Origin: RUG100 sp050953425
GTDB taxonomy: Bacteria > Bacillota > Clostridia > Peptostreptococcales > Anaerovoracaceae
Reading direction: 5' to 3'
NCBI GenBank assembly: GCA_050953425.1
Contig: JBMNMQ010000007.1
Span: 248,001 to 312,000 of the forward strand
DNA: 64,000 nt
Below the pieces are notes generated by a model. It searched no databases. It saw nothing but the letters and a program-made list of their open reading frames with translations, and had not been told where the DNA came from. Positions 15,874 through 24,276 of this stretch are shown here, piece by piece; within the stretch, counting starts at the first letter, position 1; every line of letters begins with the position of its first letter. A program made the position numbers and the translations under genes.

Positions 15874-16941
15874 TCAGCGCGCTGCCGCAGGGCGGCCGGT
15901 GCTCCTGTCTGTCTTATGTTTCTCCGGATCGGCGATGTCGCGGTTGATGGCCGCTGTCGTCTGCGCGGCCTCGCGGCCGCCGGTACCGGTTTCCGGGCCG
16001 ATGCAGGGATCCGTTTCTGTACCGGGCTGCGGCGGCAGACCGGGATCGATCGGGGTATGGTCACCGATGCCGAGCGCTTCGCCGGCCACGCCGAGAGAAG
16101 CCACCGCACTGGCGATGTCGGACGGCATGTAGATCTTCGTCGCGCGGCCGTCGGAGACGTCCTTGAGCGCTTCAATGCCCTTGAGCTTGAGCACCGGCTC
16201 GCTGATTTTCGCTTCGCGCAGCATGGTCAGTCCGTCCGCTTCCGCTTCATAGACGAGGCGGATCGACTTGGCCTGCCCTTCAGCCATGTTGATGCGCGCT
16301 TCCTTTTCCGCCTCGGCGGCAAGGATCTTCGCCTGCTTGTCACCTTCGGCCCGGGAGACCACGGCTTCCTTGTGGGCGTTGGCTTCGAGGACGGTCTGGC
16401 GGCGTTCCCGCTCGGCCCGCATCTGCTTGGTCATGACTTCCTCGATCTCGGCGGGCGGCTTGATGTTTTTGATCTCGACGCGGGTGACCTTGATGCCCCA
16501 GGGGTCGGTCGCCTCGTCGAGGACGCTCTGCATGCGGTTGTTGATTTCGTCGCGCGACGTCAGCGTCGTGTCCAGTTCCATCTCGCCGATGATATTGCGC
16601 AGCGTCGTGGCGGCGAGGTTCTGGATGCCGGCGACCGGGTTCTCGACGCCGTAGGTGTAGTCGTGCGGATTGAAGACTTTGCAGAAGACGACCGAGTCGA
16701 TCTGCATAGTGACGTTGTCTTTGGTGATGACCGGCTGCGGCGGGAAGTCCATGACCTGCTCCTTGAGCGAGATCTTTTTGGCGACCCGGTCAAAGAACGG
16801 GATCATGATGTGGATGCCGGCGCTCCAGGTGGTCAGATAGCGGCCGAGCCGCTCGATGATGTAGACGTGGGCCTGCGGCACGATGCGGATGTTGACCACG
16901 ACCAGCACCGCGATGACCACGACGATGATTGCTATTCCCAT
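15874..16941 (-). CDS. SPFH/Band-7 (stomatin-like) membrane protein
   Basis: 355 residues. An N-terminal membrane helix (residues 2-17, IAIIVVVIAVLVVV), then the SPFH domain (VPQAHVYIIERLGRY, ITKDNVTMQIDSVVFCKV, YGVENPVAGIQNLAATTLRNIIGEMELD), then a long Glu/Ala/Arg-rich coiled coil (about 165-235). The family (QmcA/HflC-like) scaffolds membrane microdomains and may modulate FtsH-type proteases. The last 60 or so residues are a Pro/Thr/Gly-rich tail. GGAGGGGG sits well before ATG. No NfeD partner is adjacent. Confidence 0.9.
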   Translation of the reverse strand: MGIAIIVVVIAVLVVVNIRIVPQAHVYIIERLGRYLTTWSAGIHIMIPFFDRVAKKISLKEQVMDFPPQPVITKDNVTMQIDSVVFCKVFNPHDYTYGVENPVAGIQNLAATTLRNIIGEMELDTTLTSRDEINNRMQSVLDEATDPWGIKVTRVEIKNIKPPAEIEEVMTKQMRAERERRQTVLEANAHKEAVVSRAEGDKQAKILAAEAEKEARINMAEGQAKSIRLVYEAEADGLTMLREAKISEPVLKLKGIEALKDVSDGRATKIYMPSDIASAVASLGVAGEALGIGDHTPIDPGLPPQPGTETDPCIGPETGTGGREAAQTTAAINRDIADPEKHKTDRSTGRPAAAR

Positions 16942-17180
16942 AGTCCCCCTCCTTTACTCTGCGCGGCGGGACGGACGATGCGCCGGCCTGCGGTTTCCCG
17001 GAATGCGCCGCGGCTTGTCCCTGCGCAGCTTATTATATTATACAACAGCAGCCGGCGGCAGGCGAGTAAAGAATGATTTTACAAAAGCGCCGCGGCGGCG
17101 CGCGGAAACCATGCACAGGACGGGGGACGTCCGCGAATGTGCCGGCAGCAGGGAAGCAGTCTCGCCCGTACCGGCTGCAC

Positions 17181-17285
17181 GGGGCATCAGGTGCGGTCCG
17201 CGAACGGGGCATCAGGTGCGGTCCGCGAACGGGGCATCAGGTGCGGCCCGCGAACGGGGCATCAGGTGCGATCCGCGAACGGGGC
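17181..17285. repeat. Four 25-bp tandem repeats (iterons) ending at the -35 of a promoter
   Basis: Unit GGGGCATCAGGTGCGGTCCG plus CGAAC, four copies with at most one change each (tgcggtccg, tgcggcccg, tgcgatccg), then a five-base partial fifth copy GGGGC that abuts TTGACA. Each unit contains the small dyad GCGGTCCGC. Confidence 0.92.
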
Positions 17286-17315
17286 TTGACAGCGCGGCAG
17301 TGCGATGGGTAAAGT
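17286..17315 (+). promoter_or_regulatory. Promoter of the DUF1847-HAD-decarboxylase operon
   Basis: TTGACA, 18-base spacer, TAAAGT, directly after the 25-bp repeats and about 60 bases before the DUF1847 start. Confidence 0.6.
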
Positions 17316-17375
17316 AGAGAAAGCAGCGGTGCGGCACGCAGGGCCGCATGTCACGAAGCGGAGGCAGAGCAGCAC

Positions 17376-18164
17376 ATGGCAAAGAACAATGAAACAAAGC
17401 ACGAAGCGGCACAGCCGTTTTCCTGTACGGACTGCGGCGTGCTCAACTGTGAAACGCGGCGCAGCATGTACCCGCAGGACTGTCTGACTGCGGCGCTGGA
17501 TCCGGAACTGGACGCGGCGGTCGGGGAATTGTACCGGGAAGAGGAAAATCGAAAAATTTCCGTTGTTTCCGCCGAAATCGAGAGTGCCTTTTACGGCCGC
17601 TACACGCGGGTGGAGGAAATTATGGAATTTGCCCGGCGGATGGGATATCGGCGCATCGGCATTGCCGTCTGCGCCGGGCTGATCGAAGAGGGGCGTATCT
17701 TTGCCCGCATTCTGCGGCGGCACGGATTTGAGGCGGTCGGCGTGGTCTGCAAGGTCGGCTCGAAGAACAAGGCCGATCTCGGCGTGCCGAAAAAGTATCG
17801 CACGACCGGAGAGGTGATGTGCAACCCGATTCTGCAGGCCAAGCTCCTCGCCGGGGAAAAGACCGACCTCAACGTCGTCGTCGGGCTCTGCGTCGGGCAT
17901 GACAGCCTCTTTTACAAGTATTCCGAAGCGGTCACGACGACACTGGTGACCAAGGACCGTGTGCTGGCGCACAATCCGGCGGCCGCGCTCTATCAGGCCG
18001 GGTCGTACTACCGGCGGCTTATGGAGAGGGAACCGCAGGAAAATGCGCCGCAGGAAAGCGTGCCGCGGAAGAGCGAACCGCGGGAAAACGAGCCGCAGAC
18101 GGCAGCGGCGCGGCAGAAGGAAGGACCGCAGCGGGCGGCAGCGGTCCGGCGTGAAGGGAAATAA
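17376..18164 (+). CDS. DUF1847 Cys-rich protein
   Basis: 262 residues of the DUF1847 family, whose biochemical role is unknown; conserved cysteines suggest metal binding. Visible are CTDCGVLNC near residue 17, MYPQDC, GIAVCAGL, VCKVGSKNKADLG, MCNPILQA and GLCVGHDSLF. The C-terminal 50 residues are a repetitive Glu/Pro/Gln tail (EPQENAPQESVPRKSEPREN) probably outside the fold. GGAGG lies 11 bases before the ATG. It is the first gene of a probable three-gene operon, four bases before the HAD gene. Confidence 0.8.
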   Translation: MAKNNETKHEAAQPFSCTDCGVLNCETRRSMYPQDCLTAALDPELDAAVGELYREEENRKISVVSAEIESAFYGRYTRVEEIMEFARRMGYRRIGIAVCAGLIEEGRIFARILRRHGFEAVGVVCKVGSKNKADLGVPKKYRTTGEVMCNPILQAKLLAGEKTDLNVVVGLCVGHDSLFYKYSEAVTTTLVTKDRVLAHNPAAALYQAGSYYRRLMEREPQENAPQESVPRKSEPRENEPQTAAARQKEGPQRAAAVRREGK

Positions 18165-18168
18165 AGAA

Positions 18169-18936
18169 GTGAAATATTTTTTCTTTGATATTGACGGCAC
18201 CCTGACCGATCTGCGCACCGGCAGGATGGTGCCCAGCGCGCTCGAAACCCTGCGGCGGCTGGAGGCGGCCGGACACGTGACGGCCATCGCCAGCGGCCGG
18301 GCGTATTACAAAACGGTTCCCGCCGCGCGGCAGGCCGGCATCCATAACTTTGTCGCCAACGGCGGTGCGGCGCTGGTGATCGACGACCGCCTGGTCTGCA
18401 ACCGGCCGCTTGACCGCGGCAGGGCCCTGCAGCTGATTCACGAAGCCGACGCGCTGGGATACGGCATCCTCATCGCCGTCGACGACAGCCCCGCGGTCGT
18501 GCTGCGCGATGACCGCTTTCTGCGCCAGGCCGGCGAACGGCGCGAGCCGACCCGTTACCTGCGCCGGCCGGATCTGGATTTCGACAGCCTGCCGGAGATC
18601 TACAAAATCTACATTTCCGTGCCCAAAGAGGAAGAAGGGCGGCTGCAGAATCTCGATCTGCTCGGTCATATCCGCTTTGAGCCGTCCTACCTGACGTACC
18701 AGCACGATGAGAAGGATCGCGGCATCCGCGATCTCGTGCGGCGGATGGGCGGCCGCGTTGAGGACGTCGTTGTCTTCGGTGACGGCGAAAACGACATGGT
18801 GATGTTCCGCCCCGAATGGACCTCGATTGCGATGGGCGGCGGCTGGCCGGCGCTGCGGGAGCAGGCCGACTACGTTACCGATGCGGCCGGGGACGACGGC
18901 ATCCGCAATGCCTGCCGGCACTTCGGCTGGATCTGA
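18169..18936 (+). CDS. Cof-type HAD-IIB phosphatase
   Basis: A 255-residue haloacid-dehalogenase-superfamily hydrolase, subclass IIB (Cof-like), usually a sugar-phosphate or cofactor phosphatase. Motif I FFFDIDGTLTD holds the nucleophile Asp, motif II is ASGR, and the metal-binding motif IV is FGDGENDMVM. The start is a GTG placed so that FFFDIDGT is near the N-terminus; an upstream frame runs through the previous gene. A free histidinol-phosphatase is missing from the his operon, but nothing specific links this gene to that role. Confidence 0.85.
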   Translation: MKYFFFDIDGTLTDLRTGRMVPSALETLRRLEAAGHVTAIASGRAYYKTVPAARQAGIHNFVANGGAALVIDDRLVCNRPLDRGRALQLIHEADALGYGILIAVDDSPAVVLRDDRFLRQAGERREPTRYLRRPDLDFDSLPEIYKIYISVPKEEEGRLQNLDLLGHIRFEPSYLTYQHDEKDRGIRDLVRRMGGRVEDVVVFGDGENDMVMFRPEWTSIAMGGGWPALREQADYVTDAAGDDGIRNACRHFGWI

Positions 18937-18960
18937 CAGGCGTCAAAGGAGGAACTTTTC

Positions 18961-20427
18961 ATGGACAGCGAACTGCTGACTTTTCTCACCGATCACGCGG
19001 CGCAGCGGCCGGTTTCCTTTCATATGCCCGGGCACAAGGGTGCGGACTTTTTCCGCCGCTGCGGGTACGGCGCTTTTCTCGATCGTCTGATTGACTGCGA
19101 CATCACCGAGATCCCGGGCGCCGACAATCTCTTTCAGGCCGAGGGCGTGATCGCCGCCGTGCAGGAGCGCTATGCGGCCCTCTACGACGCCCGCGATGCG
19201 CATCTGCTGATCAACGGCACCAGCGGCGGACTGATCGCCGCGATGCTGGCCAGCGTGCCGCCGGGCGGACGCCTGATCATGGCCCGCAACTGCCATAAAT
19301 CGGTCTTCAACGGACTGCGGCTCGGCCGCATCGAACCGATCTACGCGTACCCGTCGGTGCTGCCGGAAGCCGGTATCTCCGGCGCCCTGGAAGTACAGGA
19401 AATCGCCCGCTGTCTCGACGCGCATCCGGAGGCGTCGGCTGTCCTGCTGCCGAGCCCCAACTACTACGGTATCTGCAGCGACACTGCCGCCATCGCCGAG
19501 CTCTGCCACCGGCATGACTGCACCCTGATCGTCGATCAGGCCCACGGCGCGCATCTGCATTTCTTTCACAAATTCGGCGTCGATCCGTCACTGCCGCCGT
19601 CGGCCGAGCAGAGCGGGGCGGATCTGGTCGTCAACAGCATCCACAAGACGCTGGCTTCGCTGACGCAGAGCGCGGTACTCAATCGCTGCAGCGATCGGGT
19701 GGATCGCTACGTGCTCGAAGATCGTCTGCAGATGATCGAGAGCACCAGCCCGTCCTATCTGCTGATGGCTTTTCTGGCCGTGAACGCGGAGATTCTGGAG
19801 CAGCGCGGCCGCGAAGCGCTGACGGGCTGGAAGCGGGCGCTGGATCTCTTTTACGAGCAGGCCGGCGACATCCCCGGACTGCGGCTGATCGCGCCGGCGC
19901 GCGGCATGGATCATACCAAGATCAACCTCGACCTCAGTGCCCGCGGTCTGGATGGGGCCGCGCTCGAGCGGCAGCTGAACGCGCGCGGCATCTTTCCGGA
20001 GCTGCACAGCGGCCGCCTGCTGATGCTGATGAGCGGGATCGGCACCACGAGCGAACACGTCGAGCGTACACTGACCGCGCTGCGGGACATTGCCGCCGGT
20101 GCGGACGAAGCGGCGGAGCCGCCGGCTGCAGCTTCTTTTCCGCTGCCGTCGGCCTCCGCACCGGAAAACCGTCCGGCGATGCTGACGCCGCCGCAGCGGC
20201 AGACCTGGGCCGCCCTCGAGGAAGCCGCCGGCCGCATCAGTGCCGCCTGCGTGATTCCCTATCCGCCGGGCATTCCCATCCTCTGTCCCGGCGAGACGGT
20301 CACCGCAGAGGTCATCGCGCACTGTCTGCGGCTGCGCCGCACCGGTGAAAACGTCATCGGCATCAACGACCGCGGTGAAATCCTTGTCGGCTGCGATGAC
20401 AGCGGGGTGCAGCCGCCCGCGATGTGA
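18961..20427 (+). CDS. Orn/Lys/Arg decarboxylase-family PLP enzyme
   Basis: 488 residues, fold-type I group III decarboxylase of the short Firmicutes type. N-terminal SFHMPGHKGADFF, LINGTSGGLIAAML, IVDQAHGAHL, and the PLP lysine Lys229 in NSIHKTLASLTQSAVL. The C-terminal domain has IPYPPGIPILCPGE. The family decarboxylates lysine, ornithine or arginine for polyamine synthesis; which one is not readable. AAAGGAGG precedes the ATG. It follows the HAD gene by 24 bases. Confidence 0.9.
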   Translation: MDSELLTFLTDHAAQRPVSFHMPGHKGADFFRRCGYGAFLDRLIDCDITEIPGADNLFQAEGVIAAVQERYAALYDARDAHLLINGTSGGLIAAMLASVPPGGRLIMARNCHKSVFNGLRLGRIEPIYAYPSVLPEAGISGALEVQEIARCLDAHPEASAVLLPSPNYYGICSDTAAIAELCHRHDCTLIVDQAHGAHLHFFHKFGVDPSLPPSAEQSGADLVVNSIHKTLASLTQSAVLNRCSDRVDRYVLEDRLQMIESTSPSYLLMAFLAVNAEILEQRGREALTGWKRALDLFYEQAGDIPGLRLIAPARGMDHTKINLDLSARGLDGAALERQLNARGIFPELHSGRLLMLMSGIGTTSEHVERTLTALRDIAAGADEAAEPPAAASFPLPSASAPENRPAMLTPPQRQTWAALEEAAGRISAACVIPYPPGIPILCPGETVTAEVIAHCLRLRRTGENVIGINDRGEILVGCDDSGVQPPAM

Positions 20428-20569
20428 AATTTCACCGCATCTTCACCGGATTTTTAAGTTTGTTTTACGTTTTTTCTGTACAATAAGAGCATTATGAGCG
20501 AATCACAGTCCCTGTCGACAACTTCAAAGAAGCGCATTCTCTGGCTCGACATCCTCAGAGGGCTGATGC

Positions 20570-20576
20570 TTTTTTT
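20570..20576 (+). repeat. T7 homopolymer at the AT3 frame change
   Basis: Seven consecutive T (ATG CTT TTT TTG). Gain of one T or a -1 slip on C-TTT-TTT-G puts the downstream AT3 sequence in frame. A phase-variable tract, programmed slippage and a sequencing error are all possible. Confidence 0.8.
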
Positions 20577-21646
20577 GTCGTCTATGGTCACTGCACGTGG
20601 TCGAAGACCGGCATTAATGTTGTTTACGCCTTTCATATGCCCGCCTTTTTTATCATTTCGGGCATGGCGTCTGCCTGCGGACGCCCGCAGGAGCCGGGCG
20701 TGTTTCTGCGCCGCAAGGTCTGCGGCCTGCTGCTGCCGTATTTTTTCCTCAATCTTTATGCGGCGCCGCTGCGCAAGTGGCTGGAATATCTCGGCGAAAA
20801 CAATGCGCAGAACACCTGGGATCTGCTGCGCGGGGTCCTGATCTCCAATGCCGACAGCGGCTGGAAGATGGCTTCCAATACGACCTGGTTTCTGCCCTGC
20901 CTCTTCCTCACCTGCGTCATCTTTTATTTCCTCCGGCGGCTTTCGCGCAGTGAAGGCATGCTGATCCTGATGACGGCGGCCGTCACGGCGGCGGCTGCGG
21001 TGCTGGGCGTGACGCATGGCGGCGGGGGCATCTGGCACTGGAAGCCGGCGGTGATGGCGCTGCCGTTTTACCTGGCCGGCTACCTCTTCATCCGCCATCT
21101 GCCGCAGATCGAGGCGGCGTTCCGCGGCCGCAGAGCCGCACTGGCCGCGGCTGCCGCGGCCGCTCTGCTGCTGGCCGGTTATTTCTGCGGCCAGGCCAAT
21201 GGCTTTGTTTCGATGATCCGCAATCAGTACCATAATCTGTTCCTCTACTATGCGTCGGCGCTGGCGACCAGTTTTGCGATCACGCTGCTCGTCATGGCCG
21301 CTTCCCGCAGCGAAGCGTTCCGGCGCGCGATGAAGCCGGCGGAACGAATCGGCCGGCGCACGCTGCCGTACATCGCCGTGCACGTACCGATCATGAAGCT
21401 GATCAAGTATTATTTCGGCATCTACGAAGGCTGCAGCGAGTGGATCATCGTCCTGCTGTCGGTGAGCCTCTATTTCGGCCTGCTGCCGCTCGCGGATCTG
21501 CTGCAGAAAGTGATCCCGACTTCACTGCCGTCGCTGCCCTCGCGGCAGCAGCTGGCGGCGCGTGCGGGCACTGCGACCGACGCCGCGTCACTCCGTCCGC
21601 AGGCTGTTTGCCCAGTCCTCCTCCGCCCGCCCGGCCCGGGCTCGCC

Positions 21647-21674
21647 TTGCAATTTACACGCGGGCCATTATAAT
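21647..21674 (+). promoter_or_regulatory. Promoter of the Asp/Glu racemase gene
   Basis: TTGCAA, 16-base spacer, perfect TATAAT, about 70 bases before the racemase ATG and inside the 3' end of the AT3 frame. Confidence 0.65.
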
Positions 21675-21742
21675 AAAAGAAACGGCGTCAAAGCGGCCGC
21701 AGACAGGGATGCTGCCGGCGGCTGACGCCGGGGAGACGACCT

Positions 21743-22468
21743 ATGTACAAAACGATTGGCATTATCGGGGGAATGGGGCCGGCCGCGACCGTCGATCTCT
21801 TCGATCGCATCGTTCGTCTGACCGCTGCCGCGGACGACCAGCATCACATTCCGATTCTGATTGACAACAACACCCGCATTCCCGACCGCACCAGAGCAAT
21901 CATTGCCGACGAAGACAGTCCGCTGCCGGAAATTCTCCGCAGCGGCAGGCGTCTGCTCGCGGCGGGGGCGGATTTTCTTATTATGCCCTGCAATACCGCG
22001 CACTACTATTTTGACGAGATCACCGCTGCCCTCGGCGCACCGCTGCTCAACATGCTGCAGCTGACCGCGGAGCGGCTGCGGCGGGATCACGTGCGCCGGG
22101 CGGCTGTTCTGGCCACCGACGGAACCCTGGCGACCGGCATCTACGAACAGGCACTGGAAGCGGCGGGGGTGGAGGCCATGCGCCCGACCGCGGCGGAACA
22201 GCGACAGATCATGTCGCTGATTTACGATTACGTCAAGAGCGGTATTCTCGATCGCGGGCGGCTGCCGGAAACCGGGACCAGAGCGGTTGCCGCGGCGCTG
22301 CGGGAGCGCGGCGCCGAACGGCTGATCCTCGGCTGCACCGAACTGCCGCCGGCCTTTCACGCCATGGAGATGGAAGTCGGCTGCGTCGATCCGACCCGAC
22401 TGCTGGCGGAAGCGGCCATCCGCACGGCCGGCGCCGAAGTCCGCGCGGACGAACCGTGCCCGCGGTGA
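21743..22468 (+). CDS. Aspartate/glutamate racemase family protein
   Basis: 241 residues of the PLP-independent Asp/Glu/hydantoin racemase superfamily, which interconverts enantiomers with two cysteines. IGIIGGMGPAAT opens the first domain, catalytic Cys in MPCNTAHYY (about residue 84), second Cys in LILGCTELP. D-Asp or D-Glu production for peptidoglycan is the usual role; the GGMGPAAT form favours aspartate racemase. GGGGAGA lies six bases before the ATG. Confidence 0.88.
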   Translation: MYKTIGIIGGMGPAATVDLFDRIVRLTAAADDQHHIPILIDNNTRIPDRTRAIIADEDSPLPEILRSGRRLLAAGADFLIMPCNTAHYYFDEITAALGAPLLNMLQLTAERLRRDHVRRAAVLATDGTLATGIYEQALEAAGVEAMRPTAAEQRQIMSLIYDYVKSGILDRGRLPETGTRAVAAALRERGAERLILGCTELPPAFHAMEMEVGCVDPTRLLAEAAIRTAGAEVRADEPCPR

Positions 22469-22526
22469 TCTCGAGCGGTTTCCGCAGCCCCTTTTCCGCG
22501 TTTAGTTTCCAATCTTCCCGCTCTGC

Positions 22527-22549
22527 AGCCTGAGGCACCGCCTCAGGCT
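22527..22549. terminator. Perfect hairpin at the 3' end of the SSS symporter gene
   Basis: AGCCTGAGGC and GCCTCAGGCT form a 10-bp perfect stem that includes the symporter stop codon, between convergent genes. On the plus strand it is followed only by CCTTT, so termination strength is uncertain. Confidence 0.45.
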
Positions 22550-24180
22550 CCTTTGGCCAGGCACAGCGGCGAGAAGATGAAATAGATCAGGCAGACGATC
22601 AGGCAGCCGACGACGGCCCAGATTTTCCCCTGCTTCCACGGCGTCATCTCGACCACATCCGCATCCGGCATTTCCCAGGCCTCGGCGCGCGGCCGCACCT
22701 TGATGAGAATCCAGTAGATCAGGCATTCGATGCAGAACAGTCCGAAGACGACATAGAGGTAGTGGATATGCTGGAAAAAGGGAATGAATTTGCTGGCACC
22801 GTAGAGAACGATGTGCAGCGGTACAATGATTTTGGGTGCCAGCGAAGTCGCATATCTGCTGAAGAGGCCGAACAGCACCGCGGTCAGAATCGGCATCGAG
22901 AAAAAGCCCCAGCATTCGTTGATGAAGTTCATGATGCCGGTGCTGAAAAATTCTACAAACGGGGAGATGGCGATCGCCGCCAGCCCGACGATGGTACCGA
23001 ACACTTTGCCGACGTGAACGACCTTTTCGGCGGAAGCGTTTTTGCCGACGGTATCCTGGTAGATATTCAGCGTAAAGATGGTCGACGCCGAATTCAGCAC
23101 TGAATTGAACGAAGAAAGCACGGCACCCATCATCACCGCGGCCATAAAGCCCATCACCGGTTTCGGGATCACGCTCAGCAGCAGCTTCGGGTAGGCCTGG
23201 TCGGCAGCCAGCCCGACGGTGGCATCTACCTGTCCGTGGGCGGACAGCAGCTGATAGGCGATGACACCCGGCAGGACGATGATGAAGATGTCGAGGCATT
23301 TGAAGAATCCGGCCCAGACGGCGCCCTTCTGGCTTTCGGCGAGGCTGCGCGCACCCAGCGAGCGCTGGATGATCGACTGGTTGGTGGCCCAGTAGAAGAG
23401 ATTGTTGACAAACATGCCGGTGAAGAGAATCGGCCAGGGAATGCGCGGCGGCATGGCATCGGGCGGATCCCAGGCAGTCATCTTTTCCGGCGTGGCGGTG
23501 ACCAGATGGTGCAGCCCGGCCGCGAAACCGCCGCCGTCCAGTTTCCCGAGGGCAAAGATACCGAGAATCGGAACCAGAAAACCGCCGAGGATGAGCCCGA
23601 CGCCGTTGATGGTATCCGAGTAAGCGATGGCCTTGAGGCCGCCGAAGACGGCATAGCAGAGCCCGATCACGCCGGTGATCGCGCACATGATGACGATGGC
23701 GCCGAAATAGCTGATGTGCAGCATGCCGGTGATATTGAACATAGCCTGCAGAGCGACGGCGCCGGAATAGAGAATCACCGGCAGCATCGTGAAGACATAG
23801 GCGATCAGAAACATGACCGAGAAAATCCGCATCGTGGCCTTGTCGTAGCGCATTTCGAAAAACTGCGGCAGGGTGGCGATGCCGCCCTTGAGAAAGCGCG
23901 GCAGCAGGAAGAAGGCGAGGATGATCAGCGCGAAGGCCGAGGTCGCCTCCCAGGCGATCGGGCTCATATCGCCGGCAAAGCTCTGGCCGTTGGTGCCGAC
24001 CAGCTGCTCGGCGGAGAGGTTGGTCATCATCAGTGAGCCGGCGATGACAATGCCGGGCAGGTCGCGTCCGGCAAGAAAATAGCCGTCTTTGCTGCCGAGA
24101 TCTTCACTGCGCGTTTTGCGCCAGGAAAGCAGGGCGACAAAGGCGGTAAAACCAACGAGTTCGATGAATAAAAGTATCAT
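22543..24180 (-). CDS. Sodium:solute symporter (SSS/SLC5 family)
   Basis: 545 residues with about 13-14 membrane helices, a Na+-driven uptake system of the SGLT-like branch. Recognisable are FLAGRDLPGIVIAGSLMMTN (start of the LeuT-fold core), NLSAEQLVGTNG, and GLKAIAYSDTING, the SSS signature. The neighbouring oxidoreductases suggest a sugar or myo-inositol substrate. AAGGAG stands seven bases before the ATG. It is the second gene of a minus-strand pair, 96 bases after the oxidoreductase. Confidence 0.9.
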   Translation of the reverse strand: MILLFIELVGFTAFVALLSWRKTRSEDLGSKDGYFLAGRDLPGIVIAGSLMMTNLSAEQLVGTNGQSFAGDMSPIAWEATSAFALIILAFFLLPRFLKGGIATLPQFFEMRYDKATMRIFSVMFLIAYVFTMLPVILYSGAVALQAMFNITGMLHISYFGAIVIMCAITGVIGLCYAVFGGLKAIAYSDTINGVGLILGGFLVPILGIFALGKLDGGGFAAGLHHLVTATPEKMTAWDPPDAMPPRIPWPILFTGMFVNNLFYWATNQSIIQRSLGARSLAESQKGAVWAGFFKCLDIFIIVLPGVIAYQLLSAHGQVDATVGLAADQAYPKLLLSVIPKPVMGFMAAVMMGAVLSSFNSVLNSASTIFTLNIYQDTVGKNASAEKVVHVGKVFGTIVGLAAIAISPFVEFFSTGIMNFINECWGFFSMPILTAVLFGLFSRYATSLAPKIIVPLHIVLYGASKFIPFFQHIHYLYVVFGLFCIECLIYWILIKVRPRAEAWEMPDADVVEMTPWKQGKIWAVVGCLIVCLIYFIFSPLCLAKGA

Positions 24181-24276
24181 AAAACAACTCCTTGCAGCAT
24201 TGCATTGTTACAGGTGATGAATGGTGCGACGGGCGCTTTGCGGTCCATGAGACCGCGGTCGGTGAGACGGATGCCG

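Larger units (their letters stand above)
20494..21725 (+). pseudogene. Acyltransferase 3 (AT3) family membrane protein, frame interrupted at a T7 tract
   Basis: AT3 proteins transfer acyl groups to envelope sugars. The N-terminal part from 20494 reads RILWLDILRGLMLF, the classic AT3 start, then hits a run of seven T at 20570-20576. After it the family sequence VVYGHCTWSK...AFHMPAFFIISGM continues in the -1 frame to the stop at 21725. Adding one T, or a -1 slip, restores one protein of about 410 residues with roughly ten helices. Without that, the first frame ends at 20841 and the rest would have to start inside at 20637, without the first helix. The last 70 residues (after LLQKVIPTSL) are unlike AT3 and overlap the next gene's promoter. 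Confidence 0.8.

Noticed and set aside
17181..17285. CRISPR array
   Set aside because: The 25-bp units are directly adjacent with no spacers, and there are no cas genes in the window.
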